From: Ulvibacterium sp965228935
Lineage (GTDB): Bacteria > Bacteroidota > Bacteroidia > Flavobacteriales > Flavobacteriaceae
Direction of reading: 5' to 3'
Length of the DNA stretch: 64,000 nucleotides
NCBI RefSeq assembly: GCF_965228935.1
Contig: NZ_OZ245846.1
Coordinates: 4,216,001-4,280,000, forward strand
The notes under the pieces are model-generated. The model was not told the origin of the DNA, ran no database searches, and saw only the letters and a list, made by a program, of their open reading frames with translations. A program made the translations under genes and the position numbers. Below, piece after piece: positions 1 through 10,400 of this stretch; the first letter of the stretch is position 1, and every line of letters starts with the position of its first letter.

Positions 1-3000
1 AGCCGGATTCAAAATGTGGGACCAGCACAAAACTCCCGTTGCCATCCCCTTTGAGGAAAGCGCCTATTCCGGCATCGGCACGCGTGGTCTCTACTTCCGA
101 TTGGTAATTGTTTCCGGCTAATACCAAGTCCTTCTTTCCATCACCGTCAAAGTCATCGAAAAGTATACTGTTTATAGGCGATTGTTGTACCGGGAAATCA
201 AAAGCCTTAAACGTGAATCCCTCGGCACCTTGATTCACAAAGATTCCAGATTTAAACTCGGTCGCCTTGTAATGTAGCGCCGATTCAATACGTTTACCGA
301 CAATCCCCTCCAAATCCTTACTTGCAAAATCCGTATAGGTCGGGATTTTGTTGGCCAGATGCGGTAGTTGTTGGGTCATGCAACTTTTACCGCGAATCGG
401 TACTTGTCTCCCCTCATATTTCTTTGCCAAAATGATATCCTCCACCCCATTGAAATCAAAATCAGAGGTATAGATTTCAAAGGGTTTTTCTTCGGATGCA
501 TGGAACTTGTAGTTAAGTCCCAAATTTCCGGCAACAATATCATTATCCCCATCTCCATCGATATCATCTACCAAAAGTTTATTCCACCATCCCTTAACTG
601 CCGACAAACCTTTATACCTATTATTTTTGACCAACTTGTTGTTCCCTTCATTTATGAAGACTTCGATACCCGTCCATTCCCCCGTAACGATCAAATCAAT
701 TTTGGAATCACCATTAATATCCTTCCAAACAGCATCGGTAACCATGCCGATGGACTCCAATTCCGGAGCCAATTCCCTAGTGGCTATGTCAAAAGTACTC
801 CCGTTGTTTAGAAGTAAGTAGCTTGTTGGTGCATAGGGATATTTTCCGGGAATCACCCTTCCTCCGACAAATAAATCCACATCACCATCCTGATCATAAT
901 CGCTTGGGACTACAACCGAACCCGAGGCAAACATATCCGGGAGCAGTGTACTCTTGGAAAAATCACCTTTTCCATTATTCAGGTACAATCGGTCCTGTAG
1001 AAGTCTGGGATTTCGGTAAAACTCATAGCTCCCGCTAACCACATACAAATCTTGATCACCGTCGTTATCGACGTCCAAAAAGACGGCAGCCTGATCTTCG
1101 TATTGGGCATCACGCGTAAAAGCATTTATACTCTTGGGCCGAAAAGTTCCGTTGGTTCCTCCCATTACCAGTTGCCCTGATTGCCCGTGTCCCCCTCCGA
1201 TATAAACATCCTCCAAGCCATCGCCATCAACATCCCCTTTGGCAACACCTGGGCCGGTCTGGGATAATTTATGGGGCAATAGTATCTGTAGATTATAATC
1301 ATTGAAATAGGGATCAATATGCCTATGGATAGAAGGTAGTTTTGAAAAAATTGATGTCGTTGCCAATTCATCCTCAGTTTCTTCAACGGCATTGGCATAG
1401 TCGATGGTGAGAAGCTGATTGGCGGTAATGTCCCGAAGCGTTTCCTGCTTTCCATCGGGCCATAGAATTGTCAACTTTGCAATCTCATCCTCTTTTTTAA
1501 TTCCAAAATGGAGGACATTGGATACAGAGGACAAAAACCCCCTTGTATTTATCAATTGCCGGACCTGAAATCCTTTGTCCTTCATGTATATTTTGGCAAT
1601 GGCCCCCAACCCGTTCGGGTTTTTTTCGGGGCCTTTAAATGACAACTTTAGAAAATTACCGATTCCCGATTCCGAGGCATTGTTTTTTAAGAGCGTAGCC
1701 GTTTCATTGATGTTATTTACCACTACATCCAAATCGCCATCATTATCTAAATCGGAATAAACCGCCCCATTGGAAAAAGTAAGCATAGAATCTGCCCAAT
1801 GTTTTGAAACGTCTTCATAGGTAGTATCGCCTTTGTTTCTAAAAAAGTAATTGTTCAGTTTTTGCTGGGGAAGCATTTGGGCAAATCTCAAAAAATCCTC
1901 GGATGTCGGTTTACGTCCATTTTCTCGAAGTATCCCTAAAATTTCGTTGTTCTTGTCCCGATCGATAACATCCCTAAAAACCCCGTTGGTAACGTAGATA
2001 TCATTGTATCCGTCCAAATCGAAATCAGCCGATAATAGGGCCCAGCTCCAGTCTGTATCGGCCATTCCGGCCATTTTTGAAATCTCGCTAAAGGTACCAT
2101 TGCCATTGTTGAGTTGTAGCATGTTGTGCATATATTGGTAGTGATATCCTTTTTCCACCATCAATTCAAATTGGTCCACCGAGGTCATGGCCATTGTGGT
2201 TTTTGAACGGACATAGTCCTCCGGATTCATGTCCAGGGTCATCAAATCCAAGAAGCCATCATTGTTGATATCCGCCATATCACTGCCCATGCTATTGAAG
2301 GACATATGTTTGAACAGTTCGTCCCTGGACTCGGTAAACGTACCGTCTCCATTATTGATGTAGGCCAAATCGGGCACATTGAAGTCGTTACAAACATAGA
2401 CATCCAACCAACCATCATTGTTTAAGTCCCCGACTTGGGGGTTCAAGCCAAAACCGATATCATATTGAAGGCCGGCTTCATCCGAAACATCCGTAAAATG
2501 ACCTGTACCATCATTATTGTATAACCGATCAGATCCTTTTAATTCCAAGGTCTTAGGGTCTTTTTGAATTTTGTCCAAATCAAGGACTTTTGTCCTACTT
2601 GTAATGTCCGGAGTGTTGGAAATATATACATCCAAATCGTTATCCTTATCATAGTCGAAGAACGTGGCCTGTATGGTCCTATTGGCATCCGCCAGCCCCA
2701 TTTCCTCCGCCCTTTCGGTGAAGCTTAAATCTCCATTATTGATGTAAAGCAAGTTGGCGAATTTATTGTCATCATCCTTCCACCCTCCACGGGAAACGTA
2801 AATATCAAGATTTCCGTCATTGTTGACATCAACCATGGTTACTCCGGTGTTGAATCCTTTATTGTTTGAAATTCCACTACCCGGAGTGATGTCCTCAAAT
2901 TTAAAATCACCCTTGTTAAGATATAATTTGTCTTCGGCAGAATTTGAAGTGAAATACAAATCGACAAGACCATCGTTATTGATATCCCCTGCAGCTATAC

Positions 3001-3253
3001 CTCCCCCAATATAGGTGTACATGTACTGGTAGTAATTCGATTCCAAAGTCTCCTCTAGAGTGTTTACAAAATCGATTCCCGAATCAGTTTTGGATATCAA
3101 GGTGAACAACTTGGATTGCATTTTACCGGCCTGGGAATCCATGGAATCCTTTTTCGGTTCGGTACAAGCGATCGTAATCAAAAAAAGAAGAAATTCCCAT
3201 ATTCTACAACGCCGTAATTCTGCGAAAAAGTCTGGATATCGGATGATGTACAT
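1..3253 (-). CDS. Exported FG-GAP/VCBS repeat protein with ASPIC/UnbV-like domain (C-terminus beyond window)
   Basis: This is an open frame from an ATG at 3253 (in-frame TGA just upstream) to the window edge, about 1084 codons, so the C-terminus is missing. The N-terminus has a hydrophobic segment ending in a lipobox-like ITIAC (Cys about residue 30), suggesting an outer-membrane or surface lipoprotein. Many calcium-binding-like DxDxDG or DxNNDG loops follow (for example DINNDG, DVNNDG, DYDKDND, DLDNDGD), typical of FG-GAP/VCBS beta-propellers. In the middle a segment with GLGAIAKIY and LTILWPDGKQE matches the ASPIC/UnbV (CRTAC1-like) pattern, followed by more propeller repeats. Such proteins are common next to SusC/SusD loci in Flavobacteriia. 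Their role is unknown; adhesion or glycan binding is usually supposed. It is divergent from the next gene. Family assignment is firm, function is not. Confidence 0.85.
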   Translation of the reverse strand, partial: MYIIRYPDFFAELRRCRIWEFLLFLITIACTEPKKDSMDSQAGKMQSKLFTLISKTDSGIDFVNTLEETLESNYYQYMYTYIGGGIAAGDINNDGLVDLYFTSNSAEDKLYLNKGDFKFEDITPGSGISNNKGFNTGVTMVDVNNDGNLDIYVSRGGWKDDDNKFANLLYINNGDLSFTERAEEMGLADANRTIQATFFDYDKDNDLDVYISNTPDITSRTKVLDLDKIQKDPKTLELKGSDRLYNNDGTGHFTDVSDEAGLQYDIGFGLNPQVGDLNNDGWLDVYVCNDFNVPDLAYINNGDGTFTESRDELFKHMSFNSMGSDMADINNDGFLDLMTLDMNPEDYVRSKTTMAMTSVDQFELMVEKGYHYQYMHNMLQLNNGNGTFSEISKMAGMADTDWSWALLSADFDLDGYNDIYVTNGVFRDVIDRDKNNEILGILRENGRKPTSEDFLRFAQMLPQQKLNNYFFRNKGDTTYEDVSKHWADSMLTFSNGAVYSDLDNDGDLDVVVNNINETATLLKNNASESGIGNFLKLSFKGPEKNPNGLGAIAKIYMKDKGFQVRQLINTRGFLSSVSNVLHFGIKKEDEIAKLTILWPDGKQETLRDITANQLLTIDYANAVEETEDELATTSIFSKLPSIHRHIDPYFNDYNLQILLPHKLSQTGPGVAKGDVDGDGLEDVYIGGGHGQSGQLVMGGTNGTFRPKSINAFTRDAQYEDQAAVFLDVDNDGDQDLYVVSGSYEFYRNPRLLQDRLYLNNGKGDFSKSTLLPDMFASGSVVVPSDYDQDGDVDLFVGGRVIPGKYPYAPTSYLLLNNGSTFDIATRELAPELESIGMVTDAVWKDINGDSKIDLIVTGEWTGIEVFINEGNNKLVKNNRYKGLSAVKGWWNKLLVDDIDGDGDNDIVAGNLGLNYKFHASEEKPFEIYTSDFDFNGVEDIILAKKYEGRQVPIRGKSCMTQQLPHLANKIPTYTDFASKDLEGIVGKRIESALHYKATEFKSGIFVNQGAEGFTFKAFDFPVQQSPINSILFDDFDGDGKKDLVLAGNNYQSEVETTRADAGIGAFLKGDGNGSFVLVPHFESG

Positions 3254-3514
3254 GTGTCAAAAATGTAATTCGGTTAATGTATCTAAAATACGAAGTTTTT
3301 TAGGGGTAGGCCTGAATTTTACGAGTAATTTTCCCGTAATCGAGGACTAAAAAACATTTGGTCAGTAAAACAAAATCGGAAATAGGATTTGGTGTTACGC
3401 AAAAAGCAAAAAGATTCAATATTTATAATAGAAATATTCAAAAGAAGGCCCTTTTAGTTTGTTCCTAAAAAGAAAATAATTAGCTTCGTTTATCCGATAA
3501 ACAGGGATATCCTA

Positions 3515-3522
3515 TAATTTTG
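3515..3522 (+). promoter_or_regulatory. Possible Bacteroidota -7 element
   Basis: TAATTTTG matches the Bacteroidota -7 consensus TAnnTTTG exactly. It lies 10 bases before the ATG at 3533, so the leader would be only a few bases. No convincing -33 TTG partner is seen, so this is tentative. Confidence 0.25.
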
Positions 3523-3532
3523 TTATTTAAAC

Positions 3533-4117
3533 ATGGTACACAAAAAACGAGTTATAAAATTTACTGTTTGGGTTCTTATTATCGGTCTTTTCAGTTCTTT
3601 CTTGGTCTATTATTCTGTACGAAATTCCTGGAAGAATTTTGTATCGGAAAAGGAGCTAACGGAGTTTGTAACACGAGTGAAGTTTGCGGAGGAACTGCCC
3701 CAAAGATTTTACGATTTATATGAAAAGGAAAATCCTGATATTTTATCGCGAAACTTAAATAACCAAATACTAAAAGGATTGGTTTCTGAAGATTTCCAGA
3801 AGAGTCCAAGTCTTTTGGCTGCCATGATTTCCGAAATTACGCGAAGGGATGATGATAGTACACGAATATCCAATTACAAAGCCTATGTCCTGGCATGGAA
3901 GCTGGAGGAGGAAACAACCCAAAAAGAGTGTTTGAATTGGGTTTTGGGAAACTATAAGTTTGATCTATACATCCATGGAATTGAGGAAGTAGCCAATTTC
4001 TATTTCAGAAAGGGAGTATCGGAACTTAGTGATCGGGAGTTGAACGATGTTATTGCATTAATGAAAAAGCCTAGTATCGTCAACGTACCCGATAGATCTA
4101 ACGAAAAGTTATACTGA
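3533..4117 (+). CDS. Small membrane-anchored protein resembling a degenerate GT51 transglycosylase
   Basis: A protein of 194 residues with one N-terminal transmembrane segment (about residues 9-27) and the rest presumably periplasmic. The C-terminal third has the cadence of the end of a GT51 peptidoglycan glycosyltransferase domain: YKAYVLAWKLEEETTQKECL resembles the R/K-x-E-x-x-x-A-x-x-LE...KxxILE motif, and GIEEVANFYFRKGVSELSDR plus ALMKKPS resemble the G-x-x-x-AAxxYFGK...SEL...AxLAxLPxAPS stretch. The catalytic glutamate motif EDxxFxxHxG and the GxSTITQQ motif are not visible. It is therefore unlikely to be an active polymerase by itself. It sits alone on the plus strand, with its stop codon directly abutting that of the convergent gene. 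The relationship is read by eye and should be treated as a proposal. Confidence 0.6.
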   Translation: MVHKKRVIKFTVWVLIIGLFSSFLVYYSVRNSWKNFVSEKELTEFVTRVKFAEELPQRFYDLYEKENPDILSRNLNNQILKGLVSEDFQKSPSLLAAMISEITRRDDDSTRISNYKAYVLAWKLEEETTQKECLNWVLGNYKFDLYIHGIEEVANFYFRKGVSELSDRELNDVIALMKKPSIVNVPDRSNEKLY

Positions 4118-5593
4118 CTAGTACATTGTATTTTCCAATTTTACCCATGAGATATTTTCCCCTTCGGATAGGTATGATTCTTCGGGTCCGATGTTTAAAT
4201 TGAAAGCTCCCAAAAAGATATCCAAATCCCCATCTTTATCATAATCCGATACGTCTATGGTCTGCCATCTAAAATTAGGGAGATTCTCGATATATTTTGA
4301 AGTAAATGTTGAATGCCCTTCGTTCATCAGCAACTGAACACTTCTGAACTGTGGGTCCGAAAAATTACCAAAATTGGAAATGGCCATTATATCGATATCC
4401 CCGTCCAAGTCAAAATCCTCTGCAACTACTTTACTCACGCCATGGATTGGTAGGAAGTAACTTTCTGAAAACTCCTGGTCGCCCTTATTCAAAAATACCC
4501 TTACTCCATGAAAGTTTTTAAGCACGGTGGACAGATCGGAATTATCGCCATTACCAATAATGATGTCCTTAAGCCCGTCATTATTTATATCCCTCAACTG
4601 AAAATCAACAGACCCGAAGGCGGGCTGAAATTGTAGCACCTTTTGGCCGTTGAAAGTATTATTCTTATAATCCCAAATCATTAGCAACTCATGTTCCTGG
4701 GCGAATAGGACCACAATTTCATCCTCTTGGTCATTATCCATATCGGTCAGTTCTACTTTTATGGAACCGGACAAGGGGTGGATTACCTGCTTCTTGTATA
4801 CCCCTCTTCCCAAATTTTTGAACAAGGAAAAATCTCCAACGTTATGCCCATAGCTGCATACGAAAACATCGTCATATCCATCTAAATCCATATCACGGAT
4901 CAAAAAATCTACAGGCCTTGTCAAATCTTCTATAGCGCTTTCACCTATTTTAAGGCTTCCTTCGGCCTTATCCGAGGGATTTATATCACCTATGGTCAAT
5001 AGGTACTCCACAGTATCTTTGACCTCGGTTTTGACCAATGGACTTTCCAGCTTTTTGGTTTCAAGAATATCACCCTTCAAATTCAAGGTCAACAATTCGG
5101 AAGTAAGTGCATCGCCCAAAAGCAAAGCATTCTTTTTTTCATCGAACAGGGTCATGGAAATGACGGATAAGGAGTCAATGGAAAATAAATGTGGTTCGAA
5201 AAGCGTACTTGGATATTGAACGGGAACCGAGGAATAGGTAACACTATTCTCTGATTTATTCAAATAAAAGTGTACAATCCTGTCCCAATCTTCCTGTGAT
5301 AAGGTTGGAGTTAAATTTTTAAGGGTCTCTTTGTCGCCATAGGAATATAAGGGTCCGTGGGACATTCCCATTTTAAGCCCCATATTTGGCATAATCTTCT
5401 CGCCCCATACCCTCCTGGGCAATAGTTCAGGTTCCGGATACAAGTGGCATGAGGCACAATGAATCTTTGCCAATTTTTCCCCTTCAACATGTCTTCCTTT
5501 TTGGATGCAACTTACCATCAACACTAAAAAAGCAAGGCCCAATACTACTTTGGGAATTGACAAACCTTTTTCATAATGCCTTGAATTCAACAT
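4118..5593 (-). CDS. Lipoprotein with c-type heme motif and FG-GAP repeats
   Basis: A protein of 491 residues. The signal peptide ends in a lipobox LMVSC (Cys about 29), followed within about 20 residues by CASCH, the CxxCH c-type heme attachment motif, then MPNMGLKMGMSHG, which could supply an axial methionine. The remainder carries FG-GAP/VCBS-type loops (DMDLDGYDD, DMDNDQED, DINNDGLKD, DFDLDGDID, DYDKDGDLD). The protein is thus a lipid-anchored monoheme domain fused to a beta-propeller. It lies downstream of susCD on the same strand but after a hairpin terminator, so it probably has its own transcript. Heme fused to FG-GAP domains suggests an exported redox or electron-relay role. No partner enzyme is obvious next to it. 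Domain calls are firm, function is not. Confidence 0.85.
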   Translation of the reverse strand: MLNSRHYEKGLSIPKVVLGLAFLVLMVSCIQKGRHVEGEKLAKIHCASCHLYPEPELLPRRVWGEKIMPNMGLKMGMSHGPLYSYGDKETLKNLTPTLSQEDWDRIVHFYLNKSENSVTYSSVPVQYPSTLFEPHLFSIDSLSVISMTLFDEKKNALLLGDALTSELLTLNLKGDILETKKLESPLVKTEVKDTVEYLLTIGDINPSDKAEGSLKIGESAIEDLTRPVDFLIRDMDLDGYDDVFVCSYGHNVGDFSLFKNLGRGVYKKQVIHPLSGSIKVELTDMDNDQEDEIVVLFAQEHELLMIWDYKNNTFNGQKVLQFQPAFGSVDFQLRDINNDGLKDIIIGNGDNSDLSTVLKNFHGVRVFLNKGDQEFSESYFLPIHGVSKVVAEDFDLDGDIDIMAISNFGNFSDPQFRSVQLLMNEGHSTFTSKYIENLPNFRWQTIDVSDYDKDGDLDIFLGAFNLNIGPEESYLSEGENISWVKLENTMY

Positions 5594-5720
5594 ATATCAG
5601 GAATACTTTGATTCATAGGTTGAAAACCAAAATACTATATTTTATCCGGTAAGGGCATATAATCCGTTTTCAAAAACGGGAAAAATAGTGCCGTTCCCAT
5701 ACTATACTTCCCATAAAGGC

Positions 5721-5758
5721 AAAACGGCAAGATTTATGATAAACCTTGCCGTTTTTGC
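5721..5758 (-). terminator. Rho-independent terminator after susCD
   Basis: Perfect 11-bp inverted repeat AAAACGGCAAG (5721-5731) and CTTGCCGTTTT (5745-5755) with a 13-base loop, A/T-rich on both flanks. It lies about 40 bases past the susD stop and fits termination of the susC-susD transcript on the minus strand. The symmetry could let it act on both strands. Confidence 0.75.
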
Positions 5759-5795
5759 TCAACTAAATTAAAACTAACTCTAACAAACTTGCCTT

Positions 5796-7442
5796 TTAAT
5801 TTCCCGCTAGATTAGGATTCTGTTCCACTTCCTGTTGTGGTATGGGTGCATAGTAGTTGTCCGTACCCAAAGATCCCAAAATCGGGTTTTGCGCGGAAGT
5901 CAAGGGTGTCGGAGTACCCACACCATTTTCGTCATACGATGTACCTATGGAGACCTGCGGATTTCTATTACCTAGTGCCTCCTCTACTTTTTCCTTACGG
6001 ACCAAGTCGTTCCAACGGATAAACTCCCCTGCAAACTCCCATTTTCTCTCGGTAAAGGCTAAATCCTGGATAGTGCCATCGGCACTGGTAAGGTCGCTTG
6101 CCACCGGAGTGTTTATGTCCAGACCCTCGGCCCTTCTATGTACTTGATTAAGGGCCTCCCAAGCATCCGCTCCTGCGGAACCGGCTTCGCCGGATGCTTC
6201 TGCATATATCAACAATACCTCTGCGTACCTCATAAACAGGTCACTTCGCAGTGTCTGAAACTCGTTCCAGTCACCATCGGCCAAGTTGCCGACTATTTTT
6301 CTCAAAATTGGATTTTGCTGATCTGTGAATTCCTCCCAGCGCAGCATTCGGGTAGGACTTCCTACATTAATGGCACCGGAATCATCCACTGGAAGCTCGG
6401 AATAATAGGTGGCATCCTTTCTAAAGCCCTCGGGCATGTCCTCAAAATACCGGATTTCCGCAAAGGTCTCCTGCCAACCGTTCAAGCCGGGATCCGATGG
6501 TAGCCCCAATTTTCCCATTTTACGATTAGTAAGGTTACCGGCAGCATTACTGTAGGCAATGGTAAAAACCCCTTCCTCAGTGAACCTGCCTTCCAACGAC
6601 CACAATTTTGCCAAATCGGGTTCCAGTCCAAAACCATGGCCCGCGGCGTTGTCAATAACCGTTTTGGCGCTTGCCGCCGCTTGTGCATATTTGTCCCTAT
6701 CATTTAGGGGGAAACCCGCCCAATCCAAATACAATCGGGCCAAAAAGGCTCGGGCCGTTCCCTTGCTGGGTGTAGTTGACCCGAGAAATGCACTTCTTTC
6801 GGGCAATCTTGCCTCTGCCTGTAGCAAATCACTTTCTATTTGTTGAAAAACCTCCAATTGGGAAGCCAAAGGTGGCTGCTGAAAAGGATCCACTTCCAAA
6901 ACTAGGGGAATCCTCCCATGAATCCGCATCAAATGATTGAACATAATAGCCCTCAAGAAATAGGTCTCCCCAATTAGCCTTTCCTGTTTTGTGGGATCCG
7001 GATCGGACAGTGTTACTCCTTCTATACTTTGAAAAACCGTATTGGCAGCGCGAATCATCTCATAGACCGAATTCCAATTACTTTGGGTCCGCGAATTTTC
7101 CGCGGTTACAAATCGTTGGTCATACTCCCTAAAATCAGCTTTGTTACTTGCCACATGTGTTGTGATGTCATCACCGGACCATCCATTTACATAAAAGGTG
7201 GACATCCACGCCGCTTTATTCAACTTTCCATAGATACCGGTTACTCCCAGCTCCAACTGTGGCATGGAGCTATAGGTAACAACTTGTTGTTGGGAGGCAG
7301 CTGGGTTCTCTTCCAAATCAAATTGCTCACAACTGGTGAAACCGAATGTTAGGGCCACAAGGAGAAATGCCCCCTGCAGTTCCCCTAACGATATTTTGAT
7401 TTTCATTGTTTTCATGATTACGATATATTTTTCAGTTAGCAT
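5796..7442 (-). CDS. susD: SusD/RagB-family surface glycan-binding lipoprotein
   Basis: About 540 residues, the usual SusD length. It has a lipoprotein signal ending in FGFTSC. SusD-type features include the N-terminal tetratricopeptide-like helices, the RAIMFNHLMRIHGRIPLV segment and the C-terminal ERKWEFAGEFIRWNDLVRK block typical of RagB/SusD domains. It binds oligosaccharide at the cell surface and caps the SusC barrel. The gene begins 5 bases after the susC stop if the first ATG (7442) is used. A start at MKTMKIKIS (7415) gives a more usual signal peptide and is preferred. The ligand cannot be read from sequence. The gene neighbourhood argues for a sulfated red-algal galactan. Confidence 0.95.
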   Translation of the reverse strand: MLTEKYIVIMKTMKIKISLGELQGAFLLVALTFGFTSCEQFDLEENPAASQQQVVTYSSMPQLELGVTGIYGKLNKAAWMSTFYVNGWSGDDITTHVASNKADFREYDQRFVTAENSRTQSNWNSVYEMIRAANTVFQSIEGVTLSDPDPTKQERLIGETYFLRAIMFNHLMRIHGRIPLVLEVDPFQQPPLASQLEVFQQIESDLLQAEARLPERSAFLGSTTPSKGTARAFLARLYLDWAGFPLNDRDKYAQAAASAKTVIDNAAGHGFGLEPDLAKLWSLEGRFTEEGVFTIAYSNAAGNLTNRKMGKLGLPSDPGLNGWQETFAEIRYFEDMPEGFRKDATYYSELPVDDSGAINVGSPTRMLRWEEFTDQQNPILRKIVGNLADGDWNEFQTLRSDLFMRYAEVLLIYAEASGEAGSAGADAWEALNQVHRRAEGLDINTPVASDLTSADGTIQDLAFTERKWEFAGEFIRWNDLVRKEKVEEALGNRNPQVSIGTSYDENGVGTPTPLTSAQNPILGSLGTDNYYAPIPQQEVEQNPNLAGN

Positions 7443-7447
7443 TTTTT

Positions 7448-10400
7448 TTAGAATCCTACTTTTAAACCCAAGGTATAGGTCCTTGCAATGGGATACGCTC
7501 CAACGTTGATACCGGGTCCCACATCTGCATTCCCCTGTTCCGTCCTTCTCGATGATGATTCGGGGTCATACCCACTAAAATCGGTTATCAGGAAAAGGTT
7601 TTGCCCTCCGGCATATAGTTTCAGCGATGTATCGCTCCCCAGGGCATCGTTAAAGGTATAGCCTATTGTTAAGTTACTCAATCTAATGAAGTCTCCTTTC
7701 TCAACATATCGTGAAGAATTGAAAAATTGTACCGTAGCAGGAATATCGGTTTCATTTTCAGGTGTCCATTGATTTACTTGGTCCGAGGCCATAAAACTTC
7801 GAGAATCCCCTGCACCACCGGTAATACCTGCCTGCGTTAAGTTATATATGTCAAACCCATGTGACCCGTTCAAGAAAAAGTTGACATCAAAGTTTCCGAT
7901 CGAAATGGTATTGTTGAAACCCCAAGTTAATGTGGGTTGTCCATTACCGATGGCACCAAAGACTATTTCACCATTTTCATCCCTCAAATACTTTGCATCC
8001 CCGGGCACTCTACCAAAAGTGGCGGCTTCTGCAGCTTCAGAACTCTTCCAGGTTCCCAGGAAGGTGGCTCCCTGAAATTGCCCCAGAGGCTCCCCCAATT
8101 CAATGATATTGGCTACCCGGGCCTGACCGCCAGGCACTGTAACCTGACCATCGATCCGTTCCAGATTATTGAATAACTGAGTAACTTCATTGGTTACGTA
8201 GGAAAGTGCAAGATTAGCGTTCCAATTTAACTTATCGTTTTGAATGATATCATATCCCAAGGCCACATCAAAACCAAAGTTCTCTACCTCGCCCACATTG
8301 CTATTGATGTTACCACCTCCATTGGTGCCGGAAACCGGTGTTTCTAGCAATAAGTCGGAGGTTACTTTTTGAAAACCATCGATACTTAGGCTACCCCTGC
8401 CTTCATTAAAGCCGATATCAACACCCACGTTAGTCTGGGTAGTTGTCTCCCAAGTAAGTAATTCATTGGCAAAACTGTCTATAAATGTTCCCGGGGAGGG
8501 TGCCCCTCCGGTAAATGCATAAATATTATCATCCAAATTGGCAAAGGTTCCAAAGTTATCAATACCTTGATTACCTACTTGTCCCCAACCGGCCCTTAGC
8601 TTTAAACTGTTTATGAAACCGGTATCTTCCGAAGGGTTAATTAGGCTATATGCCGCAGCTATGGATGGAAAGAATCCCCATTTTTCACCGGGTCTAAAAA
8701 CGGATGTACCGTCATACCTACCGGTCGCCGTAATCGATAAATTGTCCGCAAGAATGTACTCGGCCCTCAACATGAAGGAGGACAGCTCTCTTTCGCCAAA
8801 ATCATTGCCGATTGAAAAACCGGCACCGGTTTCGGCAAAATAAAATCCATTCGGTAACAGTAAATTGTCCGCATTGTAATTGTTAGCTACATCTTTGGTA
8901 TTGTTGTATTCCTGTACCCCGGTCAATTTTATGTTGTGTTTATCATTAAATAATTTTTGCCATGTAAAAATGTTACTTATTTGATATGTTGTCCGTTTAT
9001 CAGTTCTAAAAGTGGCATCCGGGATTTCATCCGAACCTTCTACATCATATCGCTGAACGTTAAGGTTACTGACCTGCGTACCGGCAATAATAGTATAGCT
9101 AAAATTATCCGTGATTTGGTAGGTGGCATTTAAGGTGGCCGCAAATCTCTCATTGACGTCGGTCGCCTGGGACTCGGTCAATGTCAATACAGGGTTAAGA
9201 TTCAGCGAGGCAATTCCTTTAATGGATCTACGGTTATAGTCACCATTCGCATCAAAAATAGGGGTGGTAGGATCCCAAGTGAGCGACTTATATATAAGAC
9301 TCCCCTGTCCATTCCCGAAGGCCTCAAAGTTATTCCTCGTTTCCCCGCGGGAACCAAAAATGTTTAGGCCTACCTGAAGCCTATTGCCAATTTTAGCGTC
9401 TATATTGGATCGTAATGAAAATTGCTGGAATCCTGTGTTGATAACAATTCCTTCCTCGTCCCTATAGTTTCCAGAAAGAAAGTAACGAATGTTCCCTTCG
9501 GAACCACTTGCCGAAATCTGTAAATTCTCGCTGAAACCAGTCCTTAAAATCTCATCCTGATAGTTAGTACCCCCATTACTTATCAATTCTGCAATTTCAG
9601 CATCGGTAAAAGTAGGGTTCTGTCCAATACTCAATTTTCTTAGGTTCTCGATTCTTGCAAAGTCGCCGACATTATCTGCCAGGGTGGGGAGTAAATCGGG
9701 AACTTGGGAAATCGTAGTAAAAAAGTCGACATTTATTTTTCCCTTACCGGAACCTTTTTTAGTGGTTACCAAAATAACACCATTAGATCCCCTAACCCCA
9801 TAAATGGCCGTAGCCGAGGCGTCTTTTAAAATATCCAGGGCGGCAATATCGTTTGGGTTAAGGGTACTCAGATCACCGCCTAAAATCCCATCAATGACCA
9901 CTAGCGGGTCATTATTCCCAGTAATGGAGTTTACCCCTCTAATACGAACCTTGATTCCAGCTCCTGGAGCCCCGTTCGCCCTTGCCACGGTAACACCGGC
10001 GGCCCTTCCCTGAAGTGCCTCGTCGACCCGGGTTACTGGCTGATTTTCATAAGACTCGGAAGATACCCGCGAAACTGCACCGGTTAAATCCTTCTTTTTC
10101 ACCGTTCCATAACCGATTACCACCACTTCATCGAGCTCGCTGGCATCAGGAACCATTTGTATATTAATCGTAGTCTGATTCCCGACCGTGACACTTTGAG
10201 TGGAATAACCTAAATATGATATCACCAACACATCACCGGAATCTGCCTCTATACTAAAGTTTCCGTCAAAATCGGTTACCACACCATTGGTTGTTCCTTG
10301 TACCACTACATTGGCTCCTGGAACACCTTGGTCATTTTCATCCGTAACGGTTCCCGTGATGGTCTGCTGGGCATACAATTGTTGAAGCCCAAAGCAAATG

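Noticed and set aside
1..3253. Repeated DNA pattern that might suggest a tandem repeat or CRISPR-like array
   Set aside because: The periodicity comes from coding for DxDxDG loops in FG-GAP repeats; units differ in sequence and spacing and there are no spacers.
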